Part shown: positions 34,040 to 43,673 of the stretch, piece after piece
Position numbering within the stretch: position 1 is the first letter of the stretch
How the letters are laid out: each line of letters opens with the position of its first letter
Source: Burkholderia diffusa
GTDB lineage: Bacteria; Pseudomonadota; Gammaproteobacteria; Burkholderiales; Burkholderiaceae
Assembly: GCF_902499115.1 (NCBI RefSeq)
Contig: NZ_CABVPN010000002.1
Coordinates: 62,001-126,000 of the forward strand
Direction: 5' to 3'
Length of the DNA: 64,000 nt
Notes under the pieces: generated by a model
The model's input: the letters and a program-made list of their open reading frames with translations, nothing else
Told to the model about the DNA's origin: nothing
Databases searched by the model: none
Program-made: the position numbers and the translations under genes

Positions 34040-35278
34040 TCAATTCCACGCGTGACGCGCCGGCCGCACCCCGTTCAGGTAGTAGTTGCCGACGAGGTGA
34101 TACTTCCACCGCACCGGATCGTGCAGCGTGTGCGTGCGCGCATTGCGCCAGTGCCGGTCGAGATTGTGCTCGGCGAGCGTCGACTGCGTGCCGGCCAGCT
34201 CGAACAGCTTCTCGCCCGCGAGCAGCGCGATCTCGGTCGTGAGCACCTTCGCCTCACCGACCGCGACCGACGCACGCGCGACATCGTCGTCGGTCACCGT
34301 GCCGCGCGCGCCGATCTCGTCGAGCGTGCGCGCCGCGCGTTCGAGCAGCGCTTCCGCAGCATGCAGCTGGATATGCAGACGGCCGATCTCGCGGACGATC
34401 AACGGATCGTCGACCGCGCGCTCGACGCCGCTGTCGACCCAGGGCCGCGTGCGCGTGCGCACGAACGTCTCGGTATCGGCGATCGCGGCCCTCGCGATGC
34501 CGGCATCGATCGCCGCCTGGATGATCTGCGACAGCGGGCCGTTGAGCGTCGGTTCGTCCGATACGCGCTGCGCGTTCAGCACATGCGAAGCCGGCACGCG
34601 CACGCTGTCGAGCACCACCGTGCCGCTTGCGGTCGTGCGCTGTCCGAAGCCCGACCAGTCATCGATCACGGTCAGCCCGGGCGTCGGCTGCGGGACGTAC
34701 CCGAGCCACGCCTGCCGCGCATCGTCGAGGCCGAGCACCGGCACGTAGTGCGCGAACAGTGCGCCGGTCGAGTAGAACTTCGTGCCGTCGACGAGATAGT
34801 CGTCGCCGTCGCGCCGCACGCGCGTCTTCAGGTCGAGCACATGCTTCGTGCCCTTCTCCGAGAAAGCGTTGCCGAAACGCTTGCCGCTGAGAATTTCGGC
34901 GAAGAAATGGCGCTTCTGCGCGTCGGTGCCGGTCAGCGCGATCACGTCGACCAGCCCGAAGTGGTTCTGCGGCAACTGCCCGAGCGACGGATCGGCCGCA
35001 GAAACGATCTTGATCACCTCGGTGAGCGTCACGTGCGATACACCCGCCCCGCCGTACGCCTTCGGCACCGTGATCGCCCACAGCCCCGACTGCGAGAACC
35101 ATTCGATCTCGTCGCGCGGCAACCGGCGCTCGCGATCGCGTTCTGCTGCCCCTTCGGCCAGCCGCTGCGCAAGTGCATGCGCGACCGCGATCGCCTGCGC
35201 GTCGTCGGCGATTACGCGGGCAACCTGCGGTCCTGCGTCGGCCGGGCGCGCCTGAATCGTCGCACTCGTATCTGACAT
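34040..35278 (-). CDS. SfnB family sulfur-acquisition oxidoreductase (acyl-CoA dehydrogenase fold)
   Basis: 412 residues from the ATG at 35278. Acyl-CoA-dehydrogenase-like fold of the SfnB/DszC group: LPRDEIEWFSQSGLWAITVPKAYGGAGV (two blocks, N-terminal helices), AFSEKGTKHVLDLKT, GTKFYSTGALFAHYV (FMN-site region), and the C-terminal EHNLDRHWRNARTHTLHDP. Such proteins act on dimethyl sulfone, alkanesulfonates or other organosulfur compounds during sulfate starvation. It is divergent from two further desulfurisation-type genes across a 294-bp spacer. Exact substrate unknown. Confidence 0.87.
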   Translation of the reverse strand: MSDTSATIQARPADAGPQVARVIADDAQAIAVAHALAQRLAEGAAERDRERRLPRDEIEWFSQSGLWAITVPKAYGGAGVSHVTLTEVIKIVSAADPSLGQLPQNHFGLVDVIALTGTDAQKRHFFAEILSGKRFGNAFSEKGTKHVLDLKTRVRRDGDDYLVDGTKFYSTGALFAHYVPVLGLDDARQAWLGYVPQPTPGLTVIDDWSGFGQRTTASGTVVLDSVRVPASHVLNAQRVSDEPTLNGPLSQIIQAAIDAGIARAAIADTETFVRTRTRPWVDSGVERAVDDPLIVREIGRLHIQLHAAEALLERAARTLDEIGARGTVTDDDVARASVAVGEAKVLTTEIALLAGEKLFELAGTQSTLAEHNLDRHWRNARTHTLHDPVRWKYHLVGNYYLNGVRPARHAWN

Positions 35279-35572
35279 CGAGCTCTCCTGTCGAATGACG
35301 AAAGCACTCAATCTAGCAGCGTCACGCAAGCCGGCAAACCGAGCGATTCTCGTATCGATATTCCTTCGGATAACAAACTACATTGCACAGAACGACGTCC
35401 GCCTCCGCGCTTCGGCATCGCAATCGATGCCCGAGCGTCGACGCCTTCCGTCGTTGATCCGCGTAATGCGCTGCGACGATAACGATCTGCGAATCCGTTA
35501 TTGGAATGCGCGCGGCGTGCTTCCTATACTGGCATCCCGATGCAAACGGCCCCGCCCTTCGAGGAACACCGC

Positions 35573-36844
35573 ATGACTTCGTCGCACGCAGATACCGATC
35601 TTTCCACCGGCACCGACTACGACGCACTCGCGAGCCGGTTTCGCCCCCTCTTCGAGCGCATCGCCGCCGGCACCGCCGAGCGCGAACGCCGCCGCGAACT
35701 GCCGCACGAAGCGATCGGCTGGCTCAAGGCCGCCGGCTTCGGCGCGATACGGCTGCCGGTGCGCGACGGCGGTGCCGGCGCATCGCTGCCGCAGCTGTTC
35801 CGGCTGCTGACCGAACTCGCCGCCGCCGATTCCAATCTGTCGCAGGCGTTGCGCGGGCACTTCGCGTTCGTCGAGGACTGGCTGAACGCGCCGCCCGGGC
35901 CGCTGCGCACGACGTGGTTCGACCGCTTCGCGAGCGGCCAGCTCGTCGGCAACGCATGGTCGGAAGCCGGCGACGTTCCGCTTGGCCAGACGATCACCAA
36001 GGTGTCGGAGCAGAACGGCCGGTTCGTGCTGAACGGCCGCAAGTTCTACAGCACCGGCAGTTTGTTCGCGGACTGGATCGACGTATTCGCGCAGCGCGCG
36101 CACGACGGCAGCGACGTGATCGTCGCGGTCGCCACCGCGCAGCCCGGCGTGATCCGCGACGACGACTGGGACGGCTTCGGCCAGACGACGACCGGCAGCG
36201 GCACGACACGCTTCGAGAATGCGGCGGTCGACGCCGACAACGTGATCGATTTCGCACGCCGCTTCAAATACCAGACCGCGTTCTACCAGCTGTTCCATGT
36301 CGCCACGCTGGCCGGCATCGGCCATGCGATCGTGCGCGACGCGGGCGAACTCGTGCGCAACCGCTCGCGCGTATACAGCCACGGCAACGCAGCGCGCGCC
36401 GGCGACGATGCGCAACTTCAGCAGGTGATCGGCGAAATCGCGTCGTGGGCCTATGCGGCCGATGCGCTCGCGCTGCGCGCCGCACAGCCGCTGCAGCAGG
36501 CGTACGTCGCACGCTTCGGTGGCGACGATGAGGCTGAACGTGCCGCGAACGTCGCGGCCGAAATCGAATCCGCGCAAAGCCAGCTCGTCGTGTCGGAACT
36601 CGTGCTGCGCGCGGCGACACGCCTGTTCGACGCGCTCGGCGCCTCCGCGACGCGCAGTACGACCGCGCTCGATCGTCACTGGCGCAACGCGCGCACGGTG
36701 TCGTCGCACAATCCGCTCGTCTACAAGGCGCGGATCGTCGGCGACTGGGTCATCAACGGACGCACGCCGCCGTTCGTCTGGCGCGTCGGCAATGGTGCAG
36801 GTGCAGATGCAGGTGCCGCCGTGGAATCGGGAGCCGCACGATGA
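35573..36844 (+). CDS. SfnB/DszC-like flavin-dependent monooxygenase (acyl-CoA dehydrogenase fold)
   Basis: 423 residues from the ATG at 35573, preferred for the GAGG at 35561-35564; ATG 35540 is an alternative. It is a relative of the divergent gene and of dibenzothiophene monooxygenase DszC: LPHEAIGWLKAAGFGAIRLP, GNAWSEAGDVPLGQT, LNGRKFYSTGSLFADWI, and ALDRHWRNARTVSSHNP. It uses reduced flavin and oxygen to oxidise an organosulfur (or similar) substrate in the cytoplasm. Its stop overlaps the start of the next monooxygenase by ATGA, so the two are translationally coupled. Confidence 0.87.
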   Translation: MTSSHADTDLSTGTDYDALASRFRPLFERIAAGTAERERRRELPHEAIGWLKAAGFGAIRLPVRDGGAGASLPQLFRLLTELAAADSNLSQALRGHFAFVEDWLNAPPGPLRTTWFDRFASGQLVGNAWSEAGDVPLGQTITKVSEQNGRFVLNGRKFYSTGSLFADWIDVFAQRAHDGSDVIVAVATAQPGVIRDDDWDGFGQTTTGSGTTRFENAAVDADNVIDFARRFKYQTAFYQLFHVATLAGIGHAIVRDAGELVRNRSRVYSHGNAARAGDDAQLQQVIGEIASWAYAADALALRAAQPLQQAYVARFGGDDEAERAANVAAEIESAQSQLVVSELVLRAATRLFDALGASATRSTTALDRHWRNARTVSSHNPLVYKARIVGDWVINGRTPPFVWRVGNGAGADAGAAVESGAAR

Positions 36845-38241
36845 GCAAGACCATTCGCTTCAACGCGTTCGAGATGAATTGCGTCGGCCATCAGTCGCCC
36901 GGCCTGTGGGCGCATCCGCGCGATCGTTCGTGGCAGTACAAGGATCTCGACTACTGGACCGATCTCGCGCGCGTGCTCGAGCGCGGGATCTTCGACGCGA
37001 TCTTCATCGCGGACGTGATCGGCTATTACGACGTCTACCAGGGCAGCAACTATCACGCGCTGCATCAGGCCGCGCAGATTCCGGTCAACGATCCGCTGCA
37101 GCTCGCCGCGCCGATCGCGATGGCGACCGAGCATCTCGGCATCGGCATCACCGCGTCGACGACGTTCGAGCATCCGTACACGTTCGCGCGCCGGCTGTCG
37201 ACCGCCGACCATCACACGAAGGGCCGGCTCGCGTGGAATATCGTCACGTCGTATCTGGAAAGCGGCGCGAAGAACGTCGGCGACAACGGGCTGCGCACGC
37301 ACGACGACCGCTATGCGGTCGCGGCCGAATACGTCGAGGTGCTGTACAAGCTGTTCGAAGGCAGCTGGGAAGACGGCGCGGTCGTGCGCGATCGCGACGG
37401 CCGCGTGTTCACGCATCCGGAGAAGGTGCACGAGATTGGCCACAAGGGGCGCTTCTTCGACGTGCCCGGTTATCACCTGTGCGAACCGTCGCCGCAGCGC
37501 ACGCCGGTGCTGTTCCAGGCCGGCGCGTCCGGCCCCGGCAAGGCGTTCGCCGCGCAACACGCCGAATGCGTGTTCGTCGCCGCGCCGACGCGCCCTCAAC
37601 TCGCGCGCTATGTCGCCGACGTGCGTGCGCAAGCCGCGGCCGCGGGTCGCGACCCGCACGACGTGCTGATCTACAACCTCGTCACCGTGATCGTCGACGA
37701 GACCGACGAGAAGGCACAGGCGAAATTCGACGAGTACCGCCGCTATGTTTCGTACGACGGCTCGCTCGTGTTCATGTCCGGCTGGACCGGCATCGATTTC
37801 GGCCAGTACGCGCCGACCGATCCCGTCCGGCGCGTCGAGACGAATGCGATCGTGTCGGCCGTCGAGCATCTGGCCGGCGGCGATACCGCATGGACGATCG
37901 AGGAACTGGCGGCTTGGGGCGGCATCGGCGGGATGGGGCCCGTATTCGTCGGTTCCGCGCGGACCGTCGCCGACATCCTGCAGGAATGGGTCGCCGCGAC
38001 CGACGTCGACGGCTTCAATCTCGCGTATGCCGTTGCGCACGAAACCTTCGAGGACATCGTGCGCTACCTGGTGCCGGAGTTGCAGCGGCGCGGTGTCTAT
38101 CCGACCGAATACGCGCCGGGCACGCTGCGCGAGAAGCTGTTCGGCGGGTCGGCGCGGCTGCCGGACGCGCATCCGGCCGCGCGGTTTCGCGACATCGAAC
38201 AGGTCAAGCGCGATGCGGAACTGGTGGCCGACTACGCGTGA
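36841..38241 (+). CDS. NtaA/SnaA/DszA family FMN-dependent monooxygenase
   Basis: 466 residues, a bacterial luciferase-like TIM barrel. Family motifs are FNAFEMNCVGHQSPGLWAHP, GIFDAIFIADVIGYYDVY, TFEHPYTFARRLSTADHHTKGR (two blocks) and GRLAWNIVTSYLESGAKN. It oxidises its substrate with FMNH2 delivered by a separate reductase, as DszA does after DszC. The ATGA overlap with the DszC-like gene and the nearby SfnB-like gene make a three-gene organosulfur catabolism set (inference on substrate). No flavin reductase is in the window. Confidence 0.9.
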   Translation: MSKTIRFNAFEMNCVGHQSPGLWAHPRDRSWQYKDLDYWTDLARVLERGIFDAIFIADVIGYYDVYQGSNYHALHQAAQIPVNDPLQLAAPIAMATEHLGIGITASTTFEHPYTFARRLSTADHHTKGRLAWNIVTSYLESGAKNVGDNGLRTHDDRYAVAAEYVEVLYKLFEGSWEDGAVVRDRDGRVFTHPEKVHEIGHKGRFFDVPGYHLCEPSPQRTPVLFQAGASGPGKAFAAQHAECVFVAAPTRPQLARYVADVRAQAAAAGRDPHDVLIYNLVTVIVDETDEKAQAKFDEYRRYVSYDGSLVFMSGWTGIDFGQYAPTDPVRRVETNAIVSAVEHLAGGDTAWTIEELAAWGGIGGMGPVFVGSARTVADILQEWVAATDVDGFNLAYAVAHETFEDIVRYLVPELQRRGVYPTEYAPGTLREKLFGGSARLPDAHPAARFRDIEQVKRDAELVADYA

Positions 38242-38337
38242 CGGCTGCGCGGCCGGACCGCATTCCCGACGGACGACCGCGTAACCGCCGCACCGGTCGC
38301 CCGGCGCACTGCCGCCGCTCGCGCCGCGCCTGTCAGG

Positions 38338-39552
38338 TCAAAGCCACGTCCCGCCTTGCCGCTCGCTCGGCTCGTCGGCGAGTGCGTCGAAATCGTGAAT
38401 CCAGTCCAGGTGATGCAGCACGCTGTCGCGCGCGCCGAGCCGCGCATTGCGCGCCTGCGCGGCCAGCCCGTCGGGCAGATGCAGCACGTCGGCCGCGGAA
38501 ATCGACGCGTATTGCACCTTGCGCGTGCGGCCGCGCCGCAGCCGCTCGTAAGCCTCCTGCGCCTCGCGCCAGTTGCCCGGCCCCGCCTTCGCCAGTTGCG
38601 CGGCCAGCACCATCGCGTCCTCGATCGACTGATTCGCGCCCTGCCCGTGATGCGGCACCAGCGCATGCGCGGCATCGCCGATCAGCGTCACGCGCCCGCG
38701 GCTCCAGCGGCCGAGCGGCGGCCGGTGGAACAGCCCCCAGCGCTGGCTGATCGGCACCGCGGTGATCATCTGCACCACCGCCGGATGCCAGTCCCCGAAC
38801 AGGCGCAGTTGCTCGCCCTCCTCCGCCGGCATGACCCAGTCGCGCGACGGCCACGGCGACGGATGACGCTCGACCAGCAGGAAGTTCTGGTCGCCGTTGT
38901 CGCCGATCGGATAGTGCAGCAGATGACCGTGCGGCCCGACCCAGAACTGAATGGTCTCGGGATCGGGCAGCAGGTCCATCCGCTCGGCCGGCACCACGCC
39001 GCGAAAACCCGAGCAACCCGAATACAGCACGTCGTCGTAGCCGAGCATCCAGCGCCGCGTGATCGAACGCGCGCCGTCCGCACCGATCACGAGATCGGCG
39101 TCGACACGTTCGCCGTTGGCGAAGGTCAGCGTGATGCGTTCCGGATGCTGCGCGAGATCGACGAGCCGATGGCCGAGATGAATCTGCTCGACCCCGACCG
39201 CCTTCGACAGAATCGCCTGCAGGTCCGCGCGGTGCACGCCCCAGTACGAGCCGCCGAATTGCCGTCGATAGTCGGGCTCCCCGCGATGATGGCCGATCAC
39301 CGCGCCGCTGCGTCCGTCGCGATAGACGAGGCCCGGGATCTCCGCGCACACCGCGTCGAAAGCCGGGCGCAATCCCATCCGTTCATAGAAACGCGTCGCG
39401 TTGGCCGACAGCGCGACGGCCGCCCCCACCTCGCGCAGCACGTCGGTCTGCTCGTACAGCTGCGCGTCGATGCCCTGTTCGCGCAATGCAAGCGCCAGCG
39501 TCAGGCCGCCGATGCCGGCACCGACGATCGCGATCCTCAGTTTCGTCTGCAT
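38338..39552 (-). CDS. FAD-dependent aromatic-ring monooxygenase (salicylate/3-hydroxybenzoate hydroxylase type)
   Basis: 404 residues from the ATG at 39552. Rossmann FAD motif IAIVGAGIGGLTLALAL (8-24), the DG-type motif DLVIGADGARS near 155, and the second FAD motif LIGDAAHALVPHHGQGANQ near 288-306, all typical of class A flavoprotein hydroxylases. It would hydroxylate a phenolic or other aromatic acid with NAD(P)H. A LysR gene is divergently transcribed 184 nt away, probably its activator. Confidence 0.9.
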   Translation of the reverse strand: MQTKLRIAIVGAGIGGLTLALALREQGIDAQLYEQTDVLREVGAAVALSANATRFYERMGLRPAFDAVCAEIPGLVYRDGRSGAVIGHHRGEPDYRRQFGGSYWGVHRADLQAILSKAVGVEQIHLGHRLVDLAQHPERITLTFANGERVDADLVIGADGARSITRRWMLGYDDVLYSGCSGFRGVVPAERMDLLPDPETIQFWVGPHGHLLHYPIGDNGDQNFLLVERHPSPWPSRDWVMPAEEGEQLRLFGDWHPAVVQMITAVPISQRWGLFHRPPLGRWSRGRVTLIGDAAHALVPHHGQGANQSIEDAMVLAAQLAKAGPGNWREAQEAYERLRRGRTRKVQYASISAADVLHLPDGLAAQARNARLGARDSVLHHLDWIHDFDALADEPSERQGGTWL

Positions 39553-39736
39553 GATGAACGTGTCTCCAATATTCAAGTAATGCGTGGTCGAGGCGCGCGG
39601 CGCGCGTGACCTGCCCGGCGCGCCTGTCGAATGCTTGCGCCGTGTCGGTATTTTCAGCAGCGTCTCGTCATCCCACAATAAAATGCCGGGAATCCGCTTC
39701 ATCACTGAACGGAATGACCGGAGGCCACGCCGAACC

Positions 39737-40681
39737 ATGGAACTGAGCGAGATCGACCTCAATCTGTTGCTGCTGTTTCAGCGGCTGATGCAGGAACGGC
39801 GCGTGTCGAGCGTCGCCGAGCAGATGAACATGAGCCAGCCGGGCGTCAGCAACGCGCTCGCGAAGCTGCGCCGCCGGCTCGGCGATCCGCTGTTCGTGCG
39901 CGGCCCGGGCGGCGTGGTCCCGACGCCGTTCGCGCTGCGCCTGGCCGAACCGGTTGCGCACGCGCTGTCGACGCTGCATGCCGCGCTCAACCCCGAGACC
40001 GGGTTCGATCCGCTGCGCGCGTCGCGTACGATGACGATCGGGATGACCGATATCGGCGAAGTCGTGTTTCTGCCCGCGCTGCTCGAACACCTGTCGCGCG
40101 CAGCGCCGGGCATCGCGCTCAATACGGTGCGCAACACGAGCGTCAACCTTCGCGACGAGATGGCCGACGGCCGCGTCGATCTCGCGATCGGGCTGTTGCC
40201 GCAACTTCAGGGCGGGTTCTATCAGCGCCGGCTGTTCGATCAGCGCTACGTGTGCCTGTTCCGGCGCGGGCATCCGCTCGAAGACGCGCCGCTGACGGTC
40301 GACGCGTGGCGCGACGCCGAGCATCTGGTCGTGGTGTCGGCGGGCACCGGTCACGGGCAGGTGGACGAATGGCTGAAGCGGCGCCGCGTGAAACGCCGCG
40401 TGCGGCTGACGGTGCCGCATTTCATGAGCGTCGGCTACATCCTGCAGCGCACCGACCTGATCGCGACCGTGCCGGAACATCTTGCACTGCAGCTCGCGGC
40501 GCCGTTTTCGCTGGGCTGGCGCGCGTTGCCGGTCACGCTGCCAGGTGCGCCGATTCACATGCTGTGGCATGCGCGCGTGAATCAGGACGAAGGCAACCGC
40601 TGGTTGCGGGAGGTCGTGGTCAGCCTGTTCGCGGAAACCGGAACGCGCGCACGGAAGGCCCCGCCGGCGCGCAGGAAATAG
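39737..40681 (+). CDS. LysR family regulator (NodD/NahR-like), divergent from the monooxygenase
   Basis: 314 residues from the ATG at 39737. N-terminus MELSEIDLNLLLLFQRLMQE and RRVSSVAEQMNMSQPGVSNA, the NahR/NodD/LinR pattern. The effector domain includes TIGMTDIGEVVFLPALLEHL. NahR-type regulators respond to aromatic acids, consistent with control of the divergent hydroxylase (inference). Confidence 0.92.
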   Translation: MELSEIDLNLLLLFQRLMQERRVSSVAEQMNMSQPGVSNALAKLRRRLGDPLFVRGPGGVVPTPFALRLAEPVAHALSTLHAALNPETGFDPLRASRTMTIGMTDIGEVVFLPALLEHLSRAAPGIALNTVRNTSVNLRDEMADGRVDLAIGLLPQLQGGFYQRRLFDQRYVCLFRRGHPLEDAPLTVDAWRDAEHLVVVSAGTGHGQVDEWLKRRRVKRRVRLTVPHFMSVGYILQRTDLIATVPEHLALQLAAPFSLGWRALPVTLPGAPIHMLWHARVNQDEGNRWLREVVVSLFAETGTRARKAPPARRK

Positions 40682-40796
40682 TCGCGCGCGTCGCGAAATT
40701 AGGCGTGCGCGGTAGCATGTCGCTTCGACCGGCGCACGGCGAGTGCATCGCGCGGCCGCCGCCGCTTTCCTCACCCAACCCGCAGGGAATCAAGCC

Positions 40797-41555
40797 ATGT
40801 CTGTTTCGAAGAAGATCGCCGTCGTCACGGGCGCCGGATCCGGCATCGGTCGCGCGGCGGCAATCGCACTCGCGAACGCAGGATATACCGTCGCGCTGAT
40901 CGGACGCAAGGAAGCATCGCTGCGTGAGACGAAAGAGGCCATCGTCGCCGCCCACGGCGACGCACACGCGTTTCCGGCCGACGTCACCGACGAAGCATCG
41001 GTCGAACACGCGTTCGCGCAGATCGCGCGGCAGTTCGGGCGGCTGGACGTCCTCTTCAACAATGCCGGCCGCAACGCGCCGGCCGTTCCGCTCGACGAAT
41101 ACGCGTTCGACGTATGGAACGACGTCGTCGCGACGAACCTGACGGGCGTCTTTCTGTGCGCGCGGGCCGCGTGGCGCGTGATGAAGGCGCAAACGCCGCA
41201 GGGTGGCCGGATCATCAACAACGGCTCGATCTCCGCCTATACGCCGCGCCCGAACACGATCGCGTATACGGCCACCAAGCACGCGGTGGCCGGCATCACC
41301 AAGTCGCTCGCGCTCGACGGCCGCGCGTACAACATCGCGTGCGGTCAGATCGACATCGGCAACGCGGCGACGTCGCTGACGGATCGCATGACGGAAGGCG
41401 TGCTGCAGGCCGATGGACGCATGGCGCCCGAGGCGCGGATGGACGTCACGCATGTCGCGAACGCGGTCGTGCAAATGGCGAATCTTCCGCTGGATACGAA
41501 CATCCTGAACATGACGATCATGGCGACCACGATGCCGTTCGTGGGGCGCGGGTAA
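40797..41555 (+). CDS. short-chain dehydrogenase/reductase
   Basis: 252 residues from the ATG at 40797. Classical SDR: cofactor motif VVTGAGSGIGRAAA (9-22), NNAG near 86, catalytic Ser in NNGSISAYTPRP and the Y-x-x-x-K motif in AYTATKHAVAG. NAD(P)-dependent oxidation or reduction of an unknown alcohol/ketone. The convergent cupin gene ends 18 nt away. Confidence 0.9.
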   Translation: MSVSKKIAVVTGAGSGIGRAAAIALANAGYTVALIGRKEASLRETKEAIVAAHGDAHAFPADVTDEASVEHAFAQIARQFGRLDVLFNNAGRNAPAVPLDEYAFDVWNDVVATNLTGVFLCARAAWRVMKAQTPQGGRIINNGSISAYTPRPNTIAYTATKHAVAGITKSLALDGRAYNIACGQIDIGNAATSLTDRMTEGVLQADGRMAPEARMDVTHVANAVVQMANLPLDTNILNMTIMATTMPFVGRG

Positions 41556-41573
41556 CGCGGCGCCCCGCGCGTT

Positions 41574-41906
41574 TCAGCGATCGTGATAGATCGCGAGCCA
41601 GACGCTCGGCTCGTCGGGATGCGTCCACGCGACGCGATGCCGGCAATGCGGTTCGATCAGCACGTAGTCGCCGGGGCGCATGTCGTGCAGCGTCGCGTCC
41701 GCTTCGAACTCGAGCACCGCGGCGCCCGACAGCAGCACCACCCATTCGGCGCGCGAATCGTCATACCAGAACCCGTCGGGGCTCGTATGCCCCAGTGACA
41801 CGATCCGCTCGACGTTCAGGCGCGCGCCGGCGACGAGCACATCGACCCGCTCGTCGTTGCCGCGCGTTGCTTCGACATTGAACAGGTTGCCGGTTTGAAG
41901 TTGCAT
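41574..41906 (-). CDS. single-domain cupin protein
   Basis: 110 residues from the ATG at 41906. One cupin fold: GFWYDDSRAEWVVLLSGAAVLEFE and MRPGDYVLIEPHCRHRVAWT carry the two conserved motifs with His and Glu candidates for metal binding. Similar small cupins are annotated as phosphoribosylaminoimidazole-carboxylase-like or simply cupin; the reaction is unknown. It lies 106 nt downstream of the MFS transporter stop's neighbour region in the convergent/codirectional cluster with SDR and MFS genes. Confidence 0.85.
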   Translation of the reverse strand: MQLQTGNLFNVEATRGNDERVDVLVAGARLNVERIVSLGHTSPDGFWYDDSRAEWVVLLSGAAVLEFEADATLHDMRPGDYVLIEPHCRHRVAWTHPDEPSVWLAIYHDR

Positions 41907-42012
41907 GGTTCGACCTCGGGTCGGCCTTCGGCGGAAGGCGGATGACGCCAACTGTAGCGCGAAGGCCGGCGTTGCGGCGAACTTGTTTTGCGGATCCCGG
42001 CAAGGCCCGCCT

Positions 42013-43440
42013 TCACGCCGCCGCCTCGTCGTCGATATCGCGCGCCGTCGGTTCATGGCGCACGATCAACAGGAACACGATCGGCGTGGCCGCGCTGACT
42101 GCGACGACCCAGAACATGTCCGTGCCGAGACGGGCCTGCAGGATCGGCAGCACGAACAGCGCGAGCGCCTGGCCGATTCCGCACAGCGAGCGCCCGAAGC
42201 CGACCCCCGTGCCGCGGATCGCCGCCGGATAGGACAGCGTGGGATAGATCATCATCTGCGCACCCGGCCCGAAGCCCTCGGCGAACAGCCAGGTGCCGAG
42301 CATCAGCAGCACGAGGCCGACCGCGAGTGCGCCATGCGGATGCCCCGCCAGCGCGAGCGCGACGAGTGCGACGAACTGCAGCGCGAAACCGGCGATCGCG
42401 ACGTGGCGCGACGGATATCGATACGCAAGGCGCATGCCGAGCAAGCCGCCGGTAAACGCGAACAGCACATTCAGCGCAAGCGACGCCGCGATCGTCTCGA
42501 ACACGCCCGCGCCGAGAAACTGCGACAGGATCGACGGCAGGAAGAACGCGATCGCCGTGTATTCAAACGGAATGCACAGGTTCATCACGCTGGCGACGAT
42601 CGTTCGTCCGAGATACGGACGCTGGAACAGCACGCGAATCCGCACGGGCGGCTGGCTCGGCGCACGCGGCACATCGTCCGCTTCATGGGCGTGAATGCCG
42701 AACGACTCGCGAAGAATGCGCGCGGCATTGGCCAGATCGCCCTGGTTCGCGGCCCACAACGGCGATTCGTTCATGAAGCGATTCCGGACCAGGATGATGA
42801 CGAGCGCGGGCACCGCGCCGAAGATCAGCGACGCGCGCCACAGCCATCCCGCATGCTCGGCCGGCAGGAGGAAATACATGCCGAAGATCAGCAGGAAACA
42901 CACCGACGACGCGACGTACCACATCGGGCACCATGCGGCGAGCCGCGACGCCTTGTTGCCGCGGCCGCTGAACTTCGAGAATTCCGCGAGAAACGCCATC
43001 GCGACGGGCAGGTCGATGCCGACCCCGAGCCCCATCACGAAGCGCGCGCCGATCAGCACCCAGACGTTCGGCGCGAGCCCGGCCGCGATCGCCGCGATCA
43101 CGAAGAACAGCATGTCGGCCATGAACACCTGGTAGCGGCCGATCTTGTCGGTCAGCCATCCGCCGATCAGGCTGCCGAAGATCGTGCCGATCATGATCGC
43201 CGAGCCGACCAGCCCGGTCAGCGCGGGCGTCAGGCCGAATTCGCGCGAGACGTCGTCGATGCCGTAAGACAGCGTCGTCAGATCGTACGCATCGAGAAAC
43301 ACGCCGCCGAGCGCGAGCAGCACGATCATCCGTGCGTGGCCGACGGAGCTGTCCGTCGAATTGATCAGGCGCGCCACATCGCTCGCCGAGCGAATGGGCG
43401 CGGAAACCGGCGTGACAGCGTTCAGGTCGATCGAACTCAT
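42013..43440 (-). CDS. MFS transporter, sugar-porter/organic-acid type
   Basis: 475 residues from the ATG at 43440. Twelve predicted helices. MFS signatures: LDAYDLTTLSYGIDDV at the first helix, GGWLTDKIGRYQVFMAD (loop 2-3), and the mirrored LGMRLAYRYPSRH in the second half. Proton-coupled uptake of an organic substrate is likely. Neighbouring SDR and cupin genes may process it (inference). Confidence 0.9.
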   Translation of the reverse strand: MSSIDLNAVTPVSAPIRSASDVARLINSTDSSVGHARMIVLLALGGVFLDAYDLTTLSYGIDDVSREFGLTPALTGLVGSAIMIGTIFGSLIGGWLTDKIGRYQVFMADMLFFVIAAIAAGLAPNVWVLIGARFVMGLGVGIDLPVAMAFLAEFSKFSGRGNKASRLAAWCPMWYVASSVCFLLIFGMYFLLPAEHAGWLWRASLIFGAVPALVIILVRNRFMNESPLWAANQGDLANAARILRESFGIHAHEADDVPRAPSQPPVRIRVLFQRPYLGRTIVASVMNLCIPFEYTAIAFFLPSILSQFLGAGVFETIAASLALNVLFAFTGGLLGMRLAYRYPSRHVAIAGFALQFVALVALALAGHPHGALAVGLVLLMLGTWLFAEGFGPGAQMMIYPTLSYPAAIRGTGVGFGRSLCGIGQALALFVLPILQARLGTDMFWVVAVSAATPIVFLLIVRHEPTARDIDDEAAA

Positions 43441-43673
43441 CGCATTCCCTTGTTCGCCGCATGGCCGGCGAAGTCTACGTGGAGACAGGAACCCGACACG
43501 TGCACACGCGGTCACCATCACAGGACAAGTGGATGCTGGAGCGCCGGCACACATGCATTCGGGTTCCGGAAGCGATGATTCTGTTCTCGCGATCCGGCAT
43601 TCCCAACCGATATAAATCGATAAATTATTCGGTGTACGTCATAACGTCTTGCAGCCGCATGTCGTGACTCGCG

